Shown in pieces: positions 11,627-24,589 of a stretch of DNA of 64,000 nt. Positions within the stretch are counted from its first letter, which is position 1. The number at the start of each line of letters is the position of its first letter. The stretch comes from Nepenthes gracilis (taxonomy: Eukaryota > Streptophyta > Magnoliopsida > Caryophyllales > Nepenthaceae): NCBI GenBank assembly GCA_033239525.1, contig BSYO01000031.1, positions 682,001-746,000 on the forward strand. The letters are read 5' to 3'. The notes below the pieces were generated by a model. That model saw only the letters and a program-made list of their open reading frames with translations, was not told the DNA's origin and did no database searches. The position numbers were made by a program, and so were the translations under genes.

Positions 11627-11690
11627 TGATGCGTCTCTGGTTCTTGGGTTATAACGGAGATTAGGGGGTCTTCAATTCTTCTGCTGTGGT
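11627..11690 (-). repeat. Remnant of an LTR 3' end
   Basis: Read on the minus strand the segment ends with CCAGAGACGCATCA, the same terminus as the LTRs of element E. It lies next to, but not in normal order with, the integrase remnant, so the old element is rearranged. The right-arm copy is at about 48075-48137. Confidence 0.5.
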
Positions 11691-11779
11691 AGATTATCCA
11701 AAATCTAATGATCTACGGCCTATAACTGAAAAGTTAATCGTCTCTCAAAAATGGCTATAACTGAAGTTTTTCAAGTGTC

Positions 11780-12965
11780 AAACGAGATAATTTGGATGCA
11801 CCCTTATGTGAAATATATTTAAGATAGAACACTGTCGAGTGATCCAATAGAGGTTAAGAGGATTGTGAAAATGATAGGCTAGTATACTATGATAGATAGA
11901 TCATTATACAAAAGGGGCTATTCAGTACCCTAGATGCACTGCCTAACCCTGATAAAAGTTGACTACGCATTTAAAGAGGTGCATCTCGACATATATAGAA
12001 TGCATATGGAAGGAAAGAACTTGACCTTCAAAGTGAGGAGACAAAAATATTATTGGCTATCACGAGGAATGATACCATAGAGTTTATTAAAAAAATATGA
12101 CAACTATCAGATTTGCAGTGACATCTGAAGGCAATCATATACATAGCTCCAAGCCTTACAAGTCTCCTAGTCATTTGCGTAACAGAAGGTAGATATACTG
12201 GATCTCTTTAACTTGGCGATTGACCAATGAAAATTTATAATTGTCGTAATTAATTACTTCATAAAATAGGTAAAAGCCTGCTTGCCAGCAAAGATTATGG
12301 AATAGAATGAAACAGAATTCATACAAGAGCATCATCTGCAGATTTAAGATATCAAATATCATAATTACCGATAATGATATTAAATTCTTATGTAAAAGGT
12401 TTACTAAATATTTCCAATGCCTTCATATCAAATTGGTACACACTTCGATTTCATACCCATAAATAAATGGGATGTAAAGGTAATTGTCAATGGCTCAAAG
12501 ACCAAGTTAGACAAGGCGAGGATGCAAAGGTAACTAATCACAACACTACGAGAACCCACTCAAGTGACACTTTTCTATTTATGCAATGGAATGGCAGTGG
12601 TAATCTTGATGGAAATAGGCTTGCCAAGTTACCAGATAGAAAAATTTTACTTCGTATCAGTTTACAACTCTTGACATAGAATTTAGATCTTTTGGAGAAA
12701 GATAGGGATGCAGCCCTCATATGGATGACAGTCTACAAGCAAAGATTCATCCAGTATTATAATCAGAAAGTGAAGGCGAGAACGTTCAAAGTTTGCTATT
12801 TGGTTTTTAAGAACATTAAAATCACCGAGAAACTTTTGTATAGGAATAAGCTATCCATGACATAGGAGAGGTCATTCTTTGTGTCTACAATACTCTAAAG
12901 TGGAGAATATAAACTATGCACCTTAAGTGAAAAAATAGTCCCATATACTTGATATAACCTTCACA
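11780..12965 (+). pseudogene. Dead Gypsy integrase (left arm copy)
   Basis: Multiple stops and shifts, but the order of the integrase region is clear. A frame reads KYI, a stop, DRTLSSDP and later RGYSVP (compare RRGYSTPY in B). Next comes VHLDIYRMHMEGKNLTFKV and YYWLSRGM (zinc-finger region), then the core remnant. The C-terminal part reads YYNQKVKARTF..CYLVFKNI and RNKLS...ERSFFVSTIL.SGEYKL (GPY/F-type module). It belongs to a Tat-like element older than B. Confidence 0.75.
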
Positions 12966-13830
12966 TCAAAAAAAAAAAATATTACCAATAAAAATACCAT
13001 CTTAGGAGCTTATATGTACACCTCATCCTATACTCTAGTTTGTCGATATAAATGTTTTAAACATTCATCAATATAATAATATTTTGTCCAAGTTTATATA
13101 TTTGTATATGTAATTGAATTGTCATAGGTGTATCCATTTGGTTACAACTGACCCTAAGTCACATAATTAGTTCTAATGCCCTGTTTGTTAAAATGCGCTG
13201 ATCTTAAAGGTTAGTTATTGAGTAGGCTCAAGGATATCACATAGCTTTGAGTATGGTCAAACACCCAAAGTACTCTAAGATTCAAGGGTCTGAGATTAAA
13301 GTGTTTAATACCCTTTTGAGAGGTCAATTAATATGTGGATTGAGGTTCTCTAAGACTTGAGTATAAATCTAGTCACCTAACCATTTAAATCACATGGGCA
13401 TTATGTGCACGTAAGTGATGATGGACTTCTCTGTGGGACACTCATGATCAGTCGTACAACCAAGAACTAGGGTCCTCTCTCACCAGCATCGATAGTCTAA
13501 TGATTTAGTTGGAAATGGATTTAGTAATCATGTGATTAAGGAGCTCAAATTCATACACTTTGTCAATCTCCCTTGATCATTTACCAGTGGCAGAAGTGGC
13601 TAGAGAAGTTATGGGATAGTTGCTCAAACAACTGGCTCTAGGGTTGTCCTCAAGAGATGTCTCCAAAACTATCCCCTTCCTCCTTTTTCAAGGCCGAGGA
13701 GGCTAATCAGAAACTTCATTAGCCCAACAATAGGGTACAATCTTATTGCATCCAAAGCAATGGTGGTGAAGAAACTCCCAATCTCTCGCAACTAGTCAGC
13801 ATATTGATCTCTCTCACTGACCGATTTGGA
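12966..13830. other. Non-coding part of the old element, left arm
   Basis: No ORF or recognisable repeat. The right arm has the same sequence inverted at about 45860-46740. Position between integrase and antisense-ORF remnants corresponds to the hairpin-array region of the younger elements, but the array is not recognisable. Confidence 0.5.
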
Positions 13831-14240
13831 GTAAGCTTGATTCACATCAATCTAATTATTTTATAGCACCCAATTGGCTTGAACTTTGACATAGATAAAC
13901 TAGCCTTTATAGTTCTTCAAGGAGTTAGGGTTTCCTATAATGATTTTGAACTCTTTTCACGGAGTCTATGAAACCCAATTATTTTCATGATTAAATTGAA
14001 AATTGATCATAGCCATTTTAATATCCATCTTGAGCTCATGATGCGGAAGAAGATATACAAAGTTACTAAATACTAGATGGCATTAGGATGGAGCCGTGTA
14101 ATAGGAATTCACAAGAAATCTAATATCTCTAGTATTATCAGGATGCAGATAATGTTCTTCAAATAGTTCTTGTAGATGGCCATGCAGCCACCACAAGGAG
14201 ATGAAGCCCTATCTTTTGGCAAAGAAACAACATAAGGAAT
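13831..14240 (-). pseudogene. Dead antisense ORF of the old element (left arm copy)
   Basis: On the minus strand KDRASSPCGGCMAIYKNYL corresponds to KDDRAFSPPEGYITIYEAHL of the younger antisense ORFs. The same strand also gives LHPNAI, a stop, YLVTLYIF and later NSLKNYKGQFIYVKV (compare DSLKNWKNRFFFVKV). Stops and shifts interrupt the frame. This shows the antisense ORF was already present in an older relative. Confidence 0.65.
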
Positions 14241-14984
14241 TACAATCATCATGTTTTACTTATCGTATATGCCAACGGTGTCAATATTAGTATTTATTAA
14301 ATATTATATTTAATGTTAAAAAATTTAAAAAATAACTATTAAAAAATATTATTTAATATTTAAATTTTACTCATTAACTTTTTTTTTTAATTCAATGATC
14401 CGAAGAAAAATTAGCGCATTTTTCTTTTTTTTTTAAGGGAAATAAAATTTTCAAGTTCAAGGTTTTAACCCCTCGTCATTTTTTCTTTCTATATTTTAAT
14501 GAAAAATATGCAAGTGATGTTTTGAAGTATTTTATGGGTAAAAATATTTATCATTTATTATTTCTTATTTATTTTTCAATTTACTATTTTTATATATTAA
14601 ATACTAAAATTTATTATTTATTTTCATCTGGACTAGGATTTTTTAATAAAATTTATTATTTATTTGAATTTAAAAATTTAAAAAAAATTTAATAAAAAAA
14701 TAAAAATAAAAAAATTTACTTTTCTTAAATATAAATATTTTAATATATATTTTTAATTTTTTTAATTGTAAATTTTCATGATAAAAATCAGATTTTTTAG
14801 AAGTGGGTTTTACAATAATTTTTTAAAATATTAGATTTTTTATTCTCTTAATAATTAAAATTATTGTTGAGTGATGAATGTAATAATTAAAATAATATTT
14901 AATATATTATTATAATCTTAATATTTTACATTTCAAAGATCAATTTGGACAACAAAATAACATACAAATCTCATATTTATAATA
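14241..14984. other. AT-rich DNA, left arm
   Basis: Long A/T runs and no coding potential. Same sequence inverted at 44702-45420. It ends at the element B insertion site. Confidence 0.6.
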
Positions 14985-14989
14985 ATCAT

Positions 14990-16190
14990 TGATGGGTATA
15001 CTGAAAATGGGCTGGCCCAAGGTTAACGGAGGCCCAAAATGGCCTGCTGGACGGTCAATTTAAAAATGGCCCAATAGGAGACGCAGTCTCAAATTCTGAA
15101 ATGTCCAAGACGGTCAACGCCAGCGTTGATCGTTCAGACCTCAGCAGACGGCCAATTCGCAGACAGACGGCCAACTCGAGCGTTGACCGAATGTACTGTA
15201 GCGGCATGCCTAAAAAGGTTTTTTACGGACCTGGCCCACTTCAGCCCACGATCCAGCAAACGACCAGTAACGGCTCTTTTAGCACCTTCCACAATCTTAG
15301 CCAGCACCCAAAAAGGACATTGACAAAATCAACGCCCTTCCCATAAAGAAGGCATAAGATTTTTTCAATCTCCTACCAATTGGGGCTCTCTAACGGTAAA
15401 ATATACAGAAGGAATGTGAGCAACTTGGAAAGCCACTGACCACCATGGAAGGAAGCAATCTCAGCCAGTTTTGCAATTGGCGCCATCTATGGAAGGAAGG
15501 CCAACCAGAATAATGTAGGGGATCACACCTTCCAACCAAGGAAGATTACCTTACCATCCTTTAAGTAAACCCCAAACCTCTCACTCAGGGTATGCATACT
15601 TTGATCCACACAGGCAATCTCTTACGTACTCAAGCTCTTACTTACACAAGCTTACTTACGAAAAACGCTGATTGATACAAGCTCTAATTCACACAAGGAA
15701 AAACCCTTACTCAAACAAGACAAGCCCTTATTGAGAAAGACGCCCACGAATGCTGACAGAGTACTGGACAGAGGCTCATCGTCTCTTCCACTCTACCCAG
15801 GCGTTCTTCCTCCAATCCCACCGAAGGCCTTCAGATTCCCAGAGACCTATTCGGCTTTCCGAGAGTCGTTGCCAGAAGCTTCTACGCTTTTGAAACTTCG
15901 CTTCCTCACGCTCTCCGTGAGTAGGAAGCAATAGCTCACGTTCTCGACAAGCCAACACTCCCAACCAATCAACTCGCTCTCTCCCTCTCTTACTTTCTAG
16001 TTTACCTTCCCTGCTTAGAAGGCTTTGCTGACTTGAGCGTCGGAGTGTATTCGGTGGGACAATCTCCCGCCGACACACTGACCTCTTGTTCATTTTAGTG
16101 GTGTGCAGGATTCGAACTCAGTGAATGGAGCGGAGTCAAGTAATCTAGACGAATCCGGATCTGTTCGAAGCCGGATCCAAGTACGCATCA
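14990..16190 (+). repeat. 5' LTR of element B
   Basis: Starts TGATGGGTATACTG and ends GTACGCATCA, giving inverted termini TGATG...CATCA. Contains a GGTCAACGCCAGCGTTGA palindrome near 15113 that recurs in the other LTRs. The LTR supplies promoter and poly(A) functions. Confidence 0.95.
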
Positions 16191-16209
16191 TTGGCACCGT
16201 CTGTGGAAG
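16191..16209 (+). other. Primer-binding site of element B
   Basis: TTGGCACCGTCTGTGGAAG begins directly after the LTR end, matching the site of the other elements. Confidence 0.85.
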
Positions 16210-16278
16210 CGCTTACAAAAGCCAACCACTACTCTGCACAACGCTCTCTTTTCACCGTCTGATTCTGATTCATTCGTA

Positions 16279-17793
16279 ATGGTAAACACGAGAGCCCAAG
16301 CTAGCAATCCCGCTAGAGACGTTACTTATCCCGACCAGGATAACGCTATTGGTACCAAGGTCAACGGGACAATGGGAGGAGTGCTAGCGACCTACTTCCA
16401 ACAGCTGATGGAGCAGATGCAGGCCAACGATCACCTGTTCTAAATATTCTACACTCAAAACGAGCAGCGACAGTAGTCGGCTCCTCCGGTAGCCGTTCCT
16501 GCTCCGGCCACCAAAATGGTGGCTAGAGGAAAAAGAAGCCAGTCAAAAGGCCCAAGAGATCCAAGAACAATCCGGTCCCAGCCTCCTCACGCGTTCCTGG
16601 CCAGAACAAGCCTGAAGAATGCTCCGGGAGTACAACTCCGCGAGAAAGCCCGAAGAGAAGAAATCTCTGATACTCTCAGGCAGAAGACGGGAATGCAGTC
16701 CAGGAGTGAGCCTCCAGGACTGCCAGGTCCACTGGAGGCAGTAGCCAACCGTCTGCTAGACCCTCCAGGGACAGGACGGAGTTGAGGGCGTACCTCAACT
16801 CAAAGAGATCTGCAAACACAACTCACGCAGACCCGCGAGTGGATAAAATTTAGAACCGCGTGTTCCAAGACGAGGAGCACGCTATCGACTTGGACCGATC
16901 TCCTTTCATAGCGGAGATCCTGAACCGTCCACTACCCATCAAGTTCAAGATGCCTTCCCTTGACTCAACGATGGGAGCAGTGATCCGGTTGACCACTTAG
17001 ATCACTTCCGCACCCATCTGAGTCTACAAGGGTTGGAAGACTTAGCGATGTGGTACTGCTTCCCGCTCACGCTGAAGGGAGATACCCAAATCTGGTTCTA
17101 CCACCTCCCTTTAGGCACCATCAGTAGCTTCCGGGAACTCACGGATCTCTTCCTGGCTCAGTACGCCTCGAGTCAACGGGAAGAGAAGCAGCTGTGACAC
17201 CTCTCCCACATTAAGTAGAAGCCGGGAGAGAACCCACGGCGCTTCCTGGACCGCTTTGTGGCAGAGGCCAGACGGATTTTCAGGATCACGGAGGAGATGA
17301 AACTAGGCAGTTTCATCTCCGCGCTGTCCTACGAAAACTTCTTCAAGCACCTGTCCCACAAGAATCCCCAAACCTTCCGGGAAGCGGAGTCCATCACCAG
17401 GGCCTATGCTGTAGCAGAGGAGGCCAACGAGGCAAAATGCCCAGAGCGGGCAGATCAGCCTCGATCATTCCATGGAGAGGAAAAAAGGAAGTATGGCAAC
17501 AGTGATCACTCCCGCCGGAAGCAACACAGGACTAGGTCACCGGAATGCAGGGACTACGGGCCCCCCTGCTTCAAGCCTTTGATGGACACGCGCTCAAACG
17601 TCCTCATGCAAATCCGCGGAGAGAAGTTCTTGAAGTGGCCAAAACCACTAAAGAAAGACTCTGGGAACTAGCCGAAGTACTGCGACTTCCACCGCTCTGC
17701 TAGGCACTCAACTGAGGATTACAAGACATTGTAGAGGGAAATCGAGGAGCTGATCCACAGAGGCCACCTCACTAAGTTCGTCAAGGGCTCCGG
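16279..17793 (+). pseudogene. Element B gag, with stops and frameshifts
   Basis: Begins MVNTRAQASNPARD. Stops occur early (TAA at about 16441, TAG at about 16475) and the frame changes near 16785. The central capsid-like part can be followed through ITEEMKLGSFISALSYENFF (17304 on). The end has a zinc-knuckle-like KYCDFHRSARHSTEDY, in which the last Cys of the C-x2-H-x4-H-x4-C type is replaced by Tyr (C in elements C and E). Gag assembles the particle that packages the RNA. The boundary with protease is approximate. Confidence 0.85.
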
Positions 17794-20700
17794 ACAGAGC
17801 TCCAGAATGACTGGCGAAGAGGGGCATGAGCAATCTCCTCTCCGAAATCGGGTTGTAGTAGGGATGGTTAATATGATCACCACCCGACCAGCTAAGAACC
17901 CAGTCGGTAGCGAGGAACAACAGACTGGGAGGAAGAAGCAACGAACGGTGGACAACATCATTAGCTTCAATAATGATGATTTAACTCATGTAATATCCCC
18001 CATGCTGATCCCCTCATTGTATCCGCACTCGTTTCGGATGGTAGTGTCGACTACCAACTGAAGCGAGTGTTCGTCGATAATGGAAGTTCTAAAGATTTTC
18101 TTTACTTGGATGCGTTCTTCAAACTAGGCTTAAAAAAGAATCAACCAAGACCTACCGAATGCCCATTGTACGGCCCTGATAACGAGCCTGCGCTTGTTCA
18201 AGGGACCATCCAATTGGAGGTCACCTTGGGTACGTATCCGAAAACAGCAAACCGAATACTCACCTTCCTGGGGTTTGACCTACCCTCTGTGTATAAGCCA
18301 TACTGGACAGACCTTGCTTGACAGCATTTGGGATAGTCACCTCGATTCCACACCTCAAGATGAAATTCCTAACGCCTTACGGTGTAGGAGAGGTGCTGGG
18401 GGACCAGGTTATTGGACGAACCTATTACATGTCTCAGGTTGCCCCTAGCGGCAGTGCTAGAATAGTTGGGAAACTCGACCATCGAGACGAGACAACCCTT
18501 CAACAAGCGCAGTCCGGTGAAGCCTCGGATCTAGTCCCACTGCACCTGGAGGAACCGAAAAAGTGTGTACAGATTGGCGGCTCACTTACCGAACCACTGC
18601 ACGATGAATTGATCGCGTTCCTGCGACGGAACGCTGACCTCTTCGCATGGACTCCAGCAGACATGCCTGGGATTCTGGCGGAGGTAATGGTCCATAAGTT
18701 GGGGCTGGATCCTGGCCGAAAACCTGTCAGGTAGAAGCGGAGAAATCACTCCGTTGAAAAGCTGATCGCCATCCGAGAGGAGGTGAAGAAGCTGCTGGAC
18801 GCAGGTTTCATTAGAGAAGTCCACTATCCGGACTGGCTCTCTAATGTCATCCTGGTGAAGAAAAGCAACGAAAAATGGCGGATGTGCTTGATTTTACCGA
18901 CGTTAATAAAGCCTGCCTAAATGACAGTTTTTTCTTGCCCAGATGACCTGTTGGTTGACTCGCCAACCGGACATGAGCTGCTAAGCTTCATGGACGCCTA
19001 TTCAGGTTAGAAGTAGATTCGAATGAGTCTGGAGGACGAGGAACACACCTCATTCATGATTGATCAGGGCACCTACTTCTACAAAGTGATGCCTTCGGAT
19101 TGAAAAAATGCTGGAGCGAGCTACCAACGGCTGGTCAACAAAATATTCAAAAAACAGATTGGTCGCAACATGGAGGTCTACGTCGACGACATGGTCGTTA
19201 AGAGTAAGGTCACCGGCGACCACATCGGCGACCTGGCAGAGTCATTCGAGGTGCTCCGTAAGCATCACATGAAGCTGAACCCGGCTAAGTGTGTCTTCGG
19301 AGTAGCCTCCGGCAAATTCCTAGGTTTCATCGTCTCCTAACGGGGGATTGAGGCAAACCCAAAGAAGATCAAGGCTCTCGCCGACATGGATCCACCACAG
19401 AACGTAAAGGACGTCTAGCGATTGACTGGACGGCTGGCAGTACTGTCCCGCTTCCTCGCGAAGTCCGACGACAAGTACGAGCCCTTCTTCAAGGCCCTTA
19501 GAGGGACAAAATTCAACGAGTTTCAATGGACGATAGACTGCCAGTCAAGCTTTCGATAAATGAAGTGATATCTAGGCAGCCCGCCGTTGTTAGTGTCACC
19601 CAAGGGCGGAGAGGAACTATGCCTTTACTTGGCGGTGTCAGAGGCATCCCTCAGTTCTGCCCTCGTACGCTAGGACTCCGACACTCAACGGTCGGCCTAC
19701 TACGTGAGTAAAACATTGACCAGTCCAGAGACCCGTTACTCGTGCGTAGAAAAACTGGCCTTGGCGCTTATATTCTCCGCGATGAAGTTAAGGCCCTATT
19801 TTCAGGCCCACCGGATAGTGGTCCTCACGGACGAGCCTATGAGAAGCATACTCCAGAAATCTGACGTTTCTGAGTGGTTGGTAAAATGGGCTATCGAGTT
19901 AGGCGAGTTCGACATCGAATTCCAGCCCAGGCCTACTGTAAAGGCGCAGGCGCTGGCTGATTTCATTGTTGAAACTACAATCCCAGTTCTCGAGGAACAG
20001 CCCGAAGAAAGCGCGAAACTGCTTGACGGAGTTTCGAAATGGATACTCCACATGGATGGATCGTCTACGGACACGAGCAGTGGCGCTAGAATGGTCCTTA
20101 AGACCCTCGACAGGTTTGAGGTGAAGTACTCCCTCAGGCTCAATTTTCTAGCAACCAATAACATTGCCAAGTACGAGGCCCTATTAGTCGGATTGTAGTT
20201 AGCCAAGGAATGCTCTGCCAAGAGACTGGCGTTTACAGCGACTTTGAGCTAATCGTTAACCAAGTTAACGGAGGCTTTGAGACGAACAATTTTCACTTGG
20301 CCAAGTACTTGGCAAAGGCAAGGGAGGCCGCCTAGGGTTTCGATAAGCTGACCTTGGTTCATGTTCTCCGAATTGAAAACTAGAAGACGGACCAGCTGGC
20401 CAGAGCCACTGCAATCGAAAATTTGGAACAGTACTCAAGGGACATGCGAGAGATCCTAAACGCTCCCAGCATCGAGAAACAAGAGGCAATGCAGATTTTC
20501 GAAGCGGAAAACTGGATGACACCTTACCTTAGTTATCTGGTAAACGAATCATTGCCAGAGGATGTGGAGAAGGCCAAACGGATCAGGAAGATAGCTGGCT
20601 GGTATGCTGTGGTTGACGAACGAATATATCGCCGTGGCTACTCGACCCCTTACCTCCGATGCCTAACTCCTGAAGAGGCTGACTACGCTTTAGGCAAAGT

Positions 20701-21748
20701 CCACCTCGGGATTTTTGGATCACACATTGGCGAAAAAACTTTACCCTTCAAAGTCATGCGCTAGGGTTACTACTGGCCCTCGATGAAAAAGGACGTGCTT
20801 GAGTTTGTGAAGAAATGTGAAAGCTGCTAGCTTCATAGCAACCTTCACCGCTAGCCATCTGGCAGATCGAAAACCCTTCAGGCTCCTTGGCCATTCGTGC
20901 AATGGGGGCTCGATCTTCTCGACCCGTTTTCCATTGCCACGGGGCAAAGGAAGTTCATCATCGTGGGCATCGACTACTTCACCAAGTGGGTGAGACCATC
21001 CCACTTGCAAAAATTACGGAGCATAACGCCCTAAAATTCCTCCGCCAGAACATCATTTGTAGATTCGGCGTCCCCGAGGTTGTTGTGACCGACAACGGGA
21101 CCCAATTCTTGGGGAAACATCTTGGTGAAGTATTGTGCCAGCCTTGGCATTAAGCTGGTCCAAATTTCGGTGACATACCCCCAAGCAAATGGACAGATAG
21201 AGGTCACGAACCGAACGCTACTCAACGGGTTAAAAACTAAGCTGGAGGACGCAGAGGGCTCCTGAGCGAACGAGCTCCCTTCTGTTCTCTGGTCTTATCA
21301 GACAACCCCAAAGAAACCAACGCGTGAGACGCTCTTCAGCCTCTGTTATGGGACTGAGGCGGTAATCCCGGTCGAAATTGGGCTTCCAAGTCTTAGGGTG
21401 GAGTCCTTCGACCCACTAGCTAACTCCCAAAAAATCAGGGAGCACCTAGACTTGTTAGAAGAAGCCCGCGACGCCGCTAGAGTATGGACAGTGGCCTACC
21501 AACATCGGATTGCCTGATCCTACAACAAAAAGGTTAAGGCACGACGATTCGATGTTGGAGACCTGGTCCTACGAGGCGTCGAAGCCACGGGCAAGCTGGC
21601 CGGCCGCAATAAGCTCTCCCCTAATCGGGAAGGGCCTTTTCTCGTCTCTGTCGTCCTACGAAACGGAGCCTACAAGCTCCGGAGCCAGGATAGGAAGCTG
21701 GTTCCGCGAACGTGGAACACAATCCACCTCAGATGCTACTTCCAGTAG
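17794..21748 (+). pseudogene. Element B pol: protease, RT, two RNase H domains, integrase; broken
   Basis: The domain order is clear despite several shifts and stops. The protease site VDNGSS is at about 18073. The reverse transcriptase has YVDD at 19179-19190. The first, Gypsy-type RNase H follows (SKTLTSPETRYSC, about 19705). The second RNase H starts at HMDGSS (about 20052). The integrase zinc region has GYYWPSMKKD (about 20767). The catalytic core has VTDNGTQF (about 21085), followed by the GPY/F-type C-terminus, and the stop is at 21746. Pol copies the RNA into DNA and inserts it. The second RNase H is a known feature of the Tat lineage. Confidence 0.9.
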
Positions 21749-21929
21749 AAGGCACAGGCACGCATTTGCATCATTGTGTGTATGTGCATTCACTTGCTTG
21801 TTTTAAATTTGCCATACTAAGTGTTTACTTAGCATACTGCCTACCCCTCCTATGTGCATGTATATGTGTTTGCTTTGCAGGTTACCCGACCTAGACTGCC
21901 CCTAAGTCGGGAGAGTCCTCACCCTCTTG

Positions 21930-22170
21930 TTAATAAACCTTGGTCATCCAGGCGGCCCACAAGTGATCGAACATGAATCTCGATCATCCGAGCTGCCCAT
22001 TAGTAGTCGTATATAAACCCTGGTCATCCAGGTGGCCCATAAGTGGTCTAATATGAACCTCGGTCATCCGAGCGGCCCGAAAGTGGTCGTATTAAACCCT
22101 GGTCATCCAGGCGGCCCATTAGCGGTCGTATCTAAACCTTGGTCATCCATGTGGCCTGATAACGGTCAAA
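21930..22170 (+). repeat. Element B hairpin repeat array
   Basis: About six units of 35-42 bp. Each has the form AAACC-stem-TCAT-stem-GGCCC(A/G)..AGTGGTC, for example CTCGG/CCGAG at 22059-22072 and CCTGG/CCAGG at about 22018-22032. The array follows the end of pol by about 200 bp. See findings for the compensatory stem changes. Confidence 0.85.
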
Positions 22171-22543
22171 ATCTTAGGGGGCTTACGCAGCACACGCAAC
22201 AACCTCCTCTATGAGGAGATAGCGTGATCAGTCAATAACGGTCGGAGGGAGAAGCATCCTTCTCCAACGTTGGCCGCCTAAGTCAGCACTTGGGCAGTGC
22301 CACCAGACTGGTTAACACAACCGCCTGTAAAGCCAAAGGACCTCACTCCTTAGGCAGCAAATAATGGCAGGCCGCTAACCAAGTTGGTCGTCCAGCGTAA
22401 CGAGAATGCAAACACAAAAGCAGTAAAGGCAAATGGACACAAAGTTGAAAAAACTTCCATTTTATTGCTTCCAAATGTGTTACAAGTTACATATTATCTA
22501 TATAAATACAATAGAGGTCCCCAAAAATTTACAACATAAGAGG
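22171..22543. other. Non-coding part of element B between hairpin array and antisense ORF
   Basis: Contains the cgcaacaacctcctctatgagg and ggagaagcatccttctccaa blocks that are conserved at the same place in E, C and D. The poly(A) signal of the antisense ORF lies near its end, at 22461-22466. No sense-strand gene. Confidence 0.7.
22461..22466 (-). terminator. Poly(A) signal for the antisense ORF of element B
   Basis: AATAAA on the minus strand, in the conserved setting GCAATAAAATGG, about 80 bp past the antisense stop. The same hexamer is at 55774 in C and 63347 in D. Confidence 0.6.
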
Positions 22544-24288
22544 CTACGGGGGCGGCGGAGGCCTCTGACTATCACAGGGCTCCCCCACGAGGTCATCTCT
22601 TTGTTGCGCCGCTCTGTTGGCTAGATTGATGAGGTCAACAGGGAAGCCGAAATCGACCACAGCACAATGCACCGATTGACGTTGACCGCCTCCAACAGCC
22701 GCGCGTGCATCATGCCCTCAACCTCGTAGGGGCGGATACGGAGACTCAAGTCGTTCTCCAAGGTTGCTACTCACTCGGCAAGTCGATTGATGCGCACTTT
22801 GGCTTGATCACCCTCTTCTTTCAAACGGGTGACCTCGGCCTTCAAGTTGGCATTCTCCATTTCCACTCCCGCCAGGACAGTCTCGAGGGTAGCAGTCTCC
22901 TCACGGTGCTCCCCCCGAAGCATCCAGCCAGGCGATCTCCACCTCCCTATCATCGATCACCCGGTCACGCTGCTCTACCGCCTTGATGATGGCGGCAGCC
23001 AGCTTCGATGACTGCACAAAAGACAAACAAAGAACAAGTTAGAATCATACCTCCTAAACTCTCCTCACGAGCCTCTTAGGCATAGCCTCAAGACTTGACC
23101 CAGGCGGCGGTGGACTAGGATCGACGTCCTCTCTAGCTGAGCCTGGTGGCGCCTCCTCCAGGATCTTATCCAGCAGCCTTTCATCAATGTCGTCCATAGC
23201 AACCGCAGGCTCTCCGACTACATCCTCCGCACCAGCTGCTGGAGGATCAAACTCCACCGTTGGCTCCATAGCAGGAATCCGCACGATTAGAGAGCCAATG
23301 GATGGCTCCTGTGCCTCCACCACTGGCTTACAGGCGGGCTCCGTAAAGGACTCTGTTTGCACAGCTCGAGGAGCTGCTTGCGGCGTGGGCTGCACTAAGA
23401 TGATATTTTCTCCCATGGCCACCGGCAGGTCTTTGAAGGTCCTTTCCATGCCCGTGGTACTGTCGGGGCCGCTGCAGATCCCGGCGGTGACATAGTCAAG
23501 GCACGACGATGACGAGGAAGGCGTCTCCAACACCTTCTTAGGCAATGGACCAATAAAGCCTTCATCTGTGGGGCGGATACGGATGAGCAGACCCTTGGAG
23601 TCCTCTGGCCGCTTCATCCTCGCCAGCAATATGAGCTTTTGAACCGAGGAAGGTGGTCCCCAGTTCACCTTCTTGGTCTCTACCCTAGAGACCAAAAAGT
23701 CCCTCTTGAAGTCAGCGAGGTGGTCTTTAATCAGCTTGGTCAACCACTCTAAGGATGCTGTCTCCGCCACAGACGGTGTCCCAGTATACACCTCTGGCAC
23801 CTGGCCCCAATCCTTCGCAAGGGGCTAGGTCGCCCCACGCTCACGAAAAAGAACCGATTCTTCAAGTTCTTAAGTGAGTCATAAATGTCCGTGTTTATTT
23901 TTAGGCCAGAAAGGGGGACGAGTGATAATCATTCGCCTCCCTGGTTTATTTTGAAAAGCCCCTTCACCATCAGCATCCTCAGTCTCTTAGAATGTTTATG
24001 AAGGAAAATACATAGGGTACAGATATACCGTACGGTATTGACATGAAGTTAAGAAATTGGGACTCATAGGGCTTGCAGGACGGACAGCAAGTCATCTGGT
24101 AGAGGAAGATGGAGGCCGCTCCTCAGGTGGGCCTCATATATCGTGATGTGTCCTATCGGTGGAAAGAAGGCTCTGTCGTCCTTGCCTGTGACCCTCCATA
24201 CAATATCCTTCGGGATATTGAACTCAACGAATAATGCTTTTACGTCACCCTCTCTAAGGACAGAGGCGATGTCAGTGACGGAGGCCAT
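22544..24288 (-). pseudogene. Element B antisense ORF (two exons), frameshifted
   Basis: Opens MASVTDIASVLREGD at 24288. The first exon has an N-terminal block with ITIYEAHLRSGLHLPLPDDL (putative gypsy-type transposon domain, Pfam Transposase_28, by recall). This is broken near 24064. A Pro/Ser/Glu-rich middle follows (23800-23051). A GGAG|GTATG donor at 23050-23049 and a TGTGCAG acceptor give an intron of only 39 bp (23012-23050); C, D and E have 76-80 bp. The second exon is a coiled coil (VEMENANLKAEVTRLKEEGDQAK). Additional ORFs in antisense are reported for Tat-lineage elements, function unknown. Confidence 0.75.
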
Positions 24289-24589
24289 GGCTTGCAGAAA
24301 GGGTTAGGGTTTCTTGGAGAAAGAAAGTCAAAGATGAAGAAGACAAAGCAAGGAGGCGTAGAGGAATTTCAAAGCGTGGAGGGAAACTTGAACAGCAAAA
24401 TGCCTTAAAACCCCTCAGAAAGGACGCCGTCAGTCCTGCCACATGTCGCTTCCTTATTTGGCCCTTCAAAAGGCAAATTCCAACGCATTAATGGCCCGAA
24501 TATCCGCTCGGCCAAAAGAAGACGCGTGTCTACTTTTAGCCTGACAAGCTGGCTGATTGTCACGCGTCACTCAGGGCTCGCAAAAAGCC

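Larger units (their letters stand above)
11379..16605 (+). repeat. Left arm of a large inverted duplication
   Basis: Reverse complement of 43185-48142 plus 59377-59617, that is, the right arm without the element C insertion. Matching landmarks include TTTTAAAAATAATATT (11381 against 59600s), the integrase remnant, the antisense-ORF remnant, the AT-rich block, the LTR start and the gag start of B/B'. The outer end corresponds to the insertion point of element D in the right arm. The inner end is at CCTGGCCAGA in gag. Arm length is about 5.2 kb. Confidence 0.85.

Noticed and set aside
14274..14300. Minus-strand ATTGACACCGTTGGCATA resembling a primer-binding site
   Set aside because: No LTR end precedes it and the antisense-ORF remnant lies directly beside it, so the likeness is probably chance.
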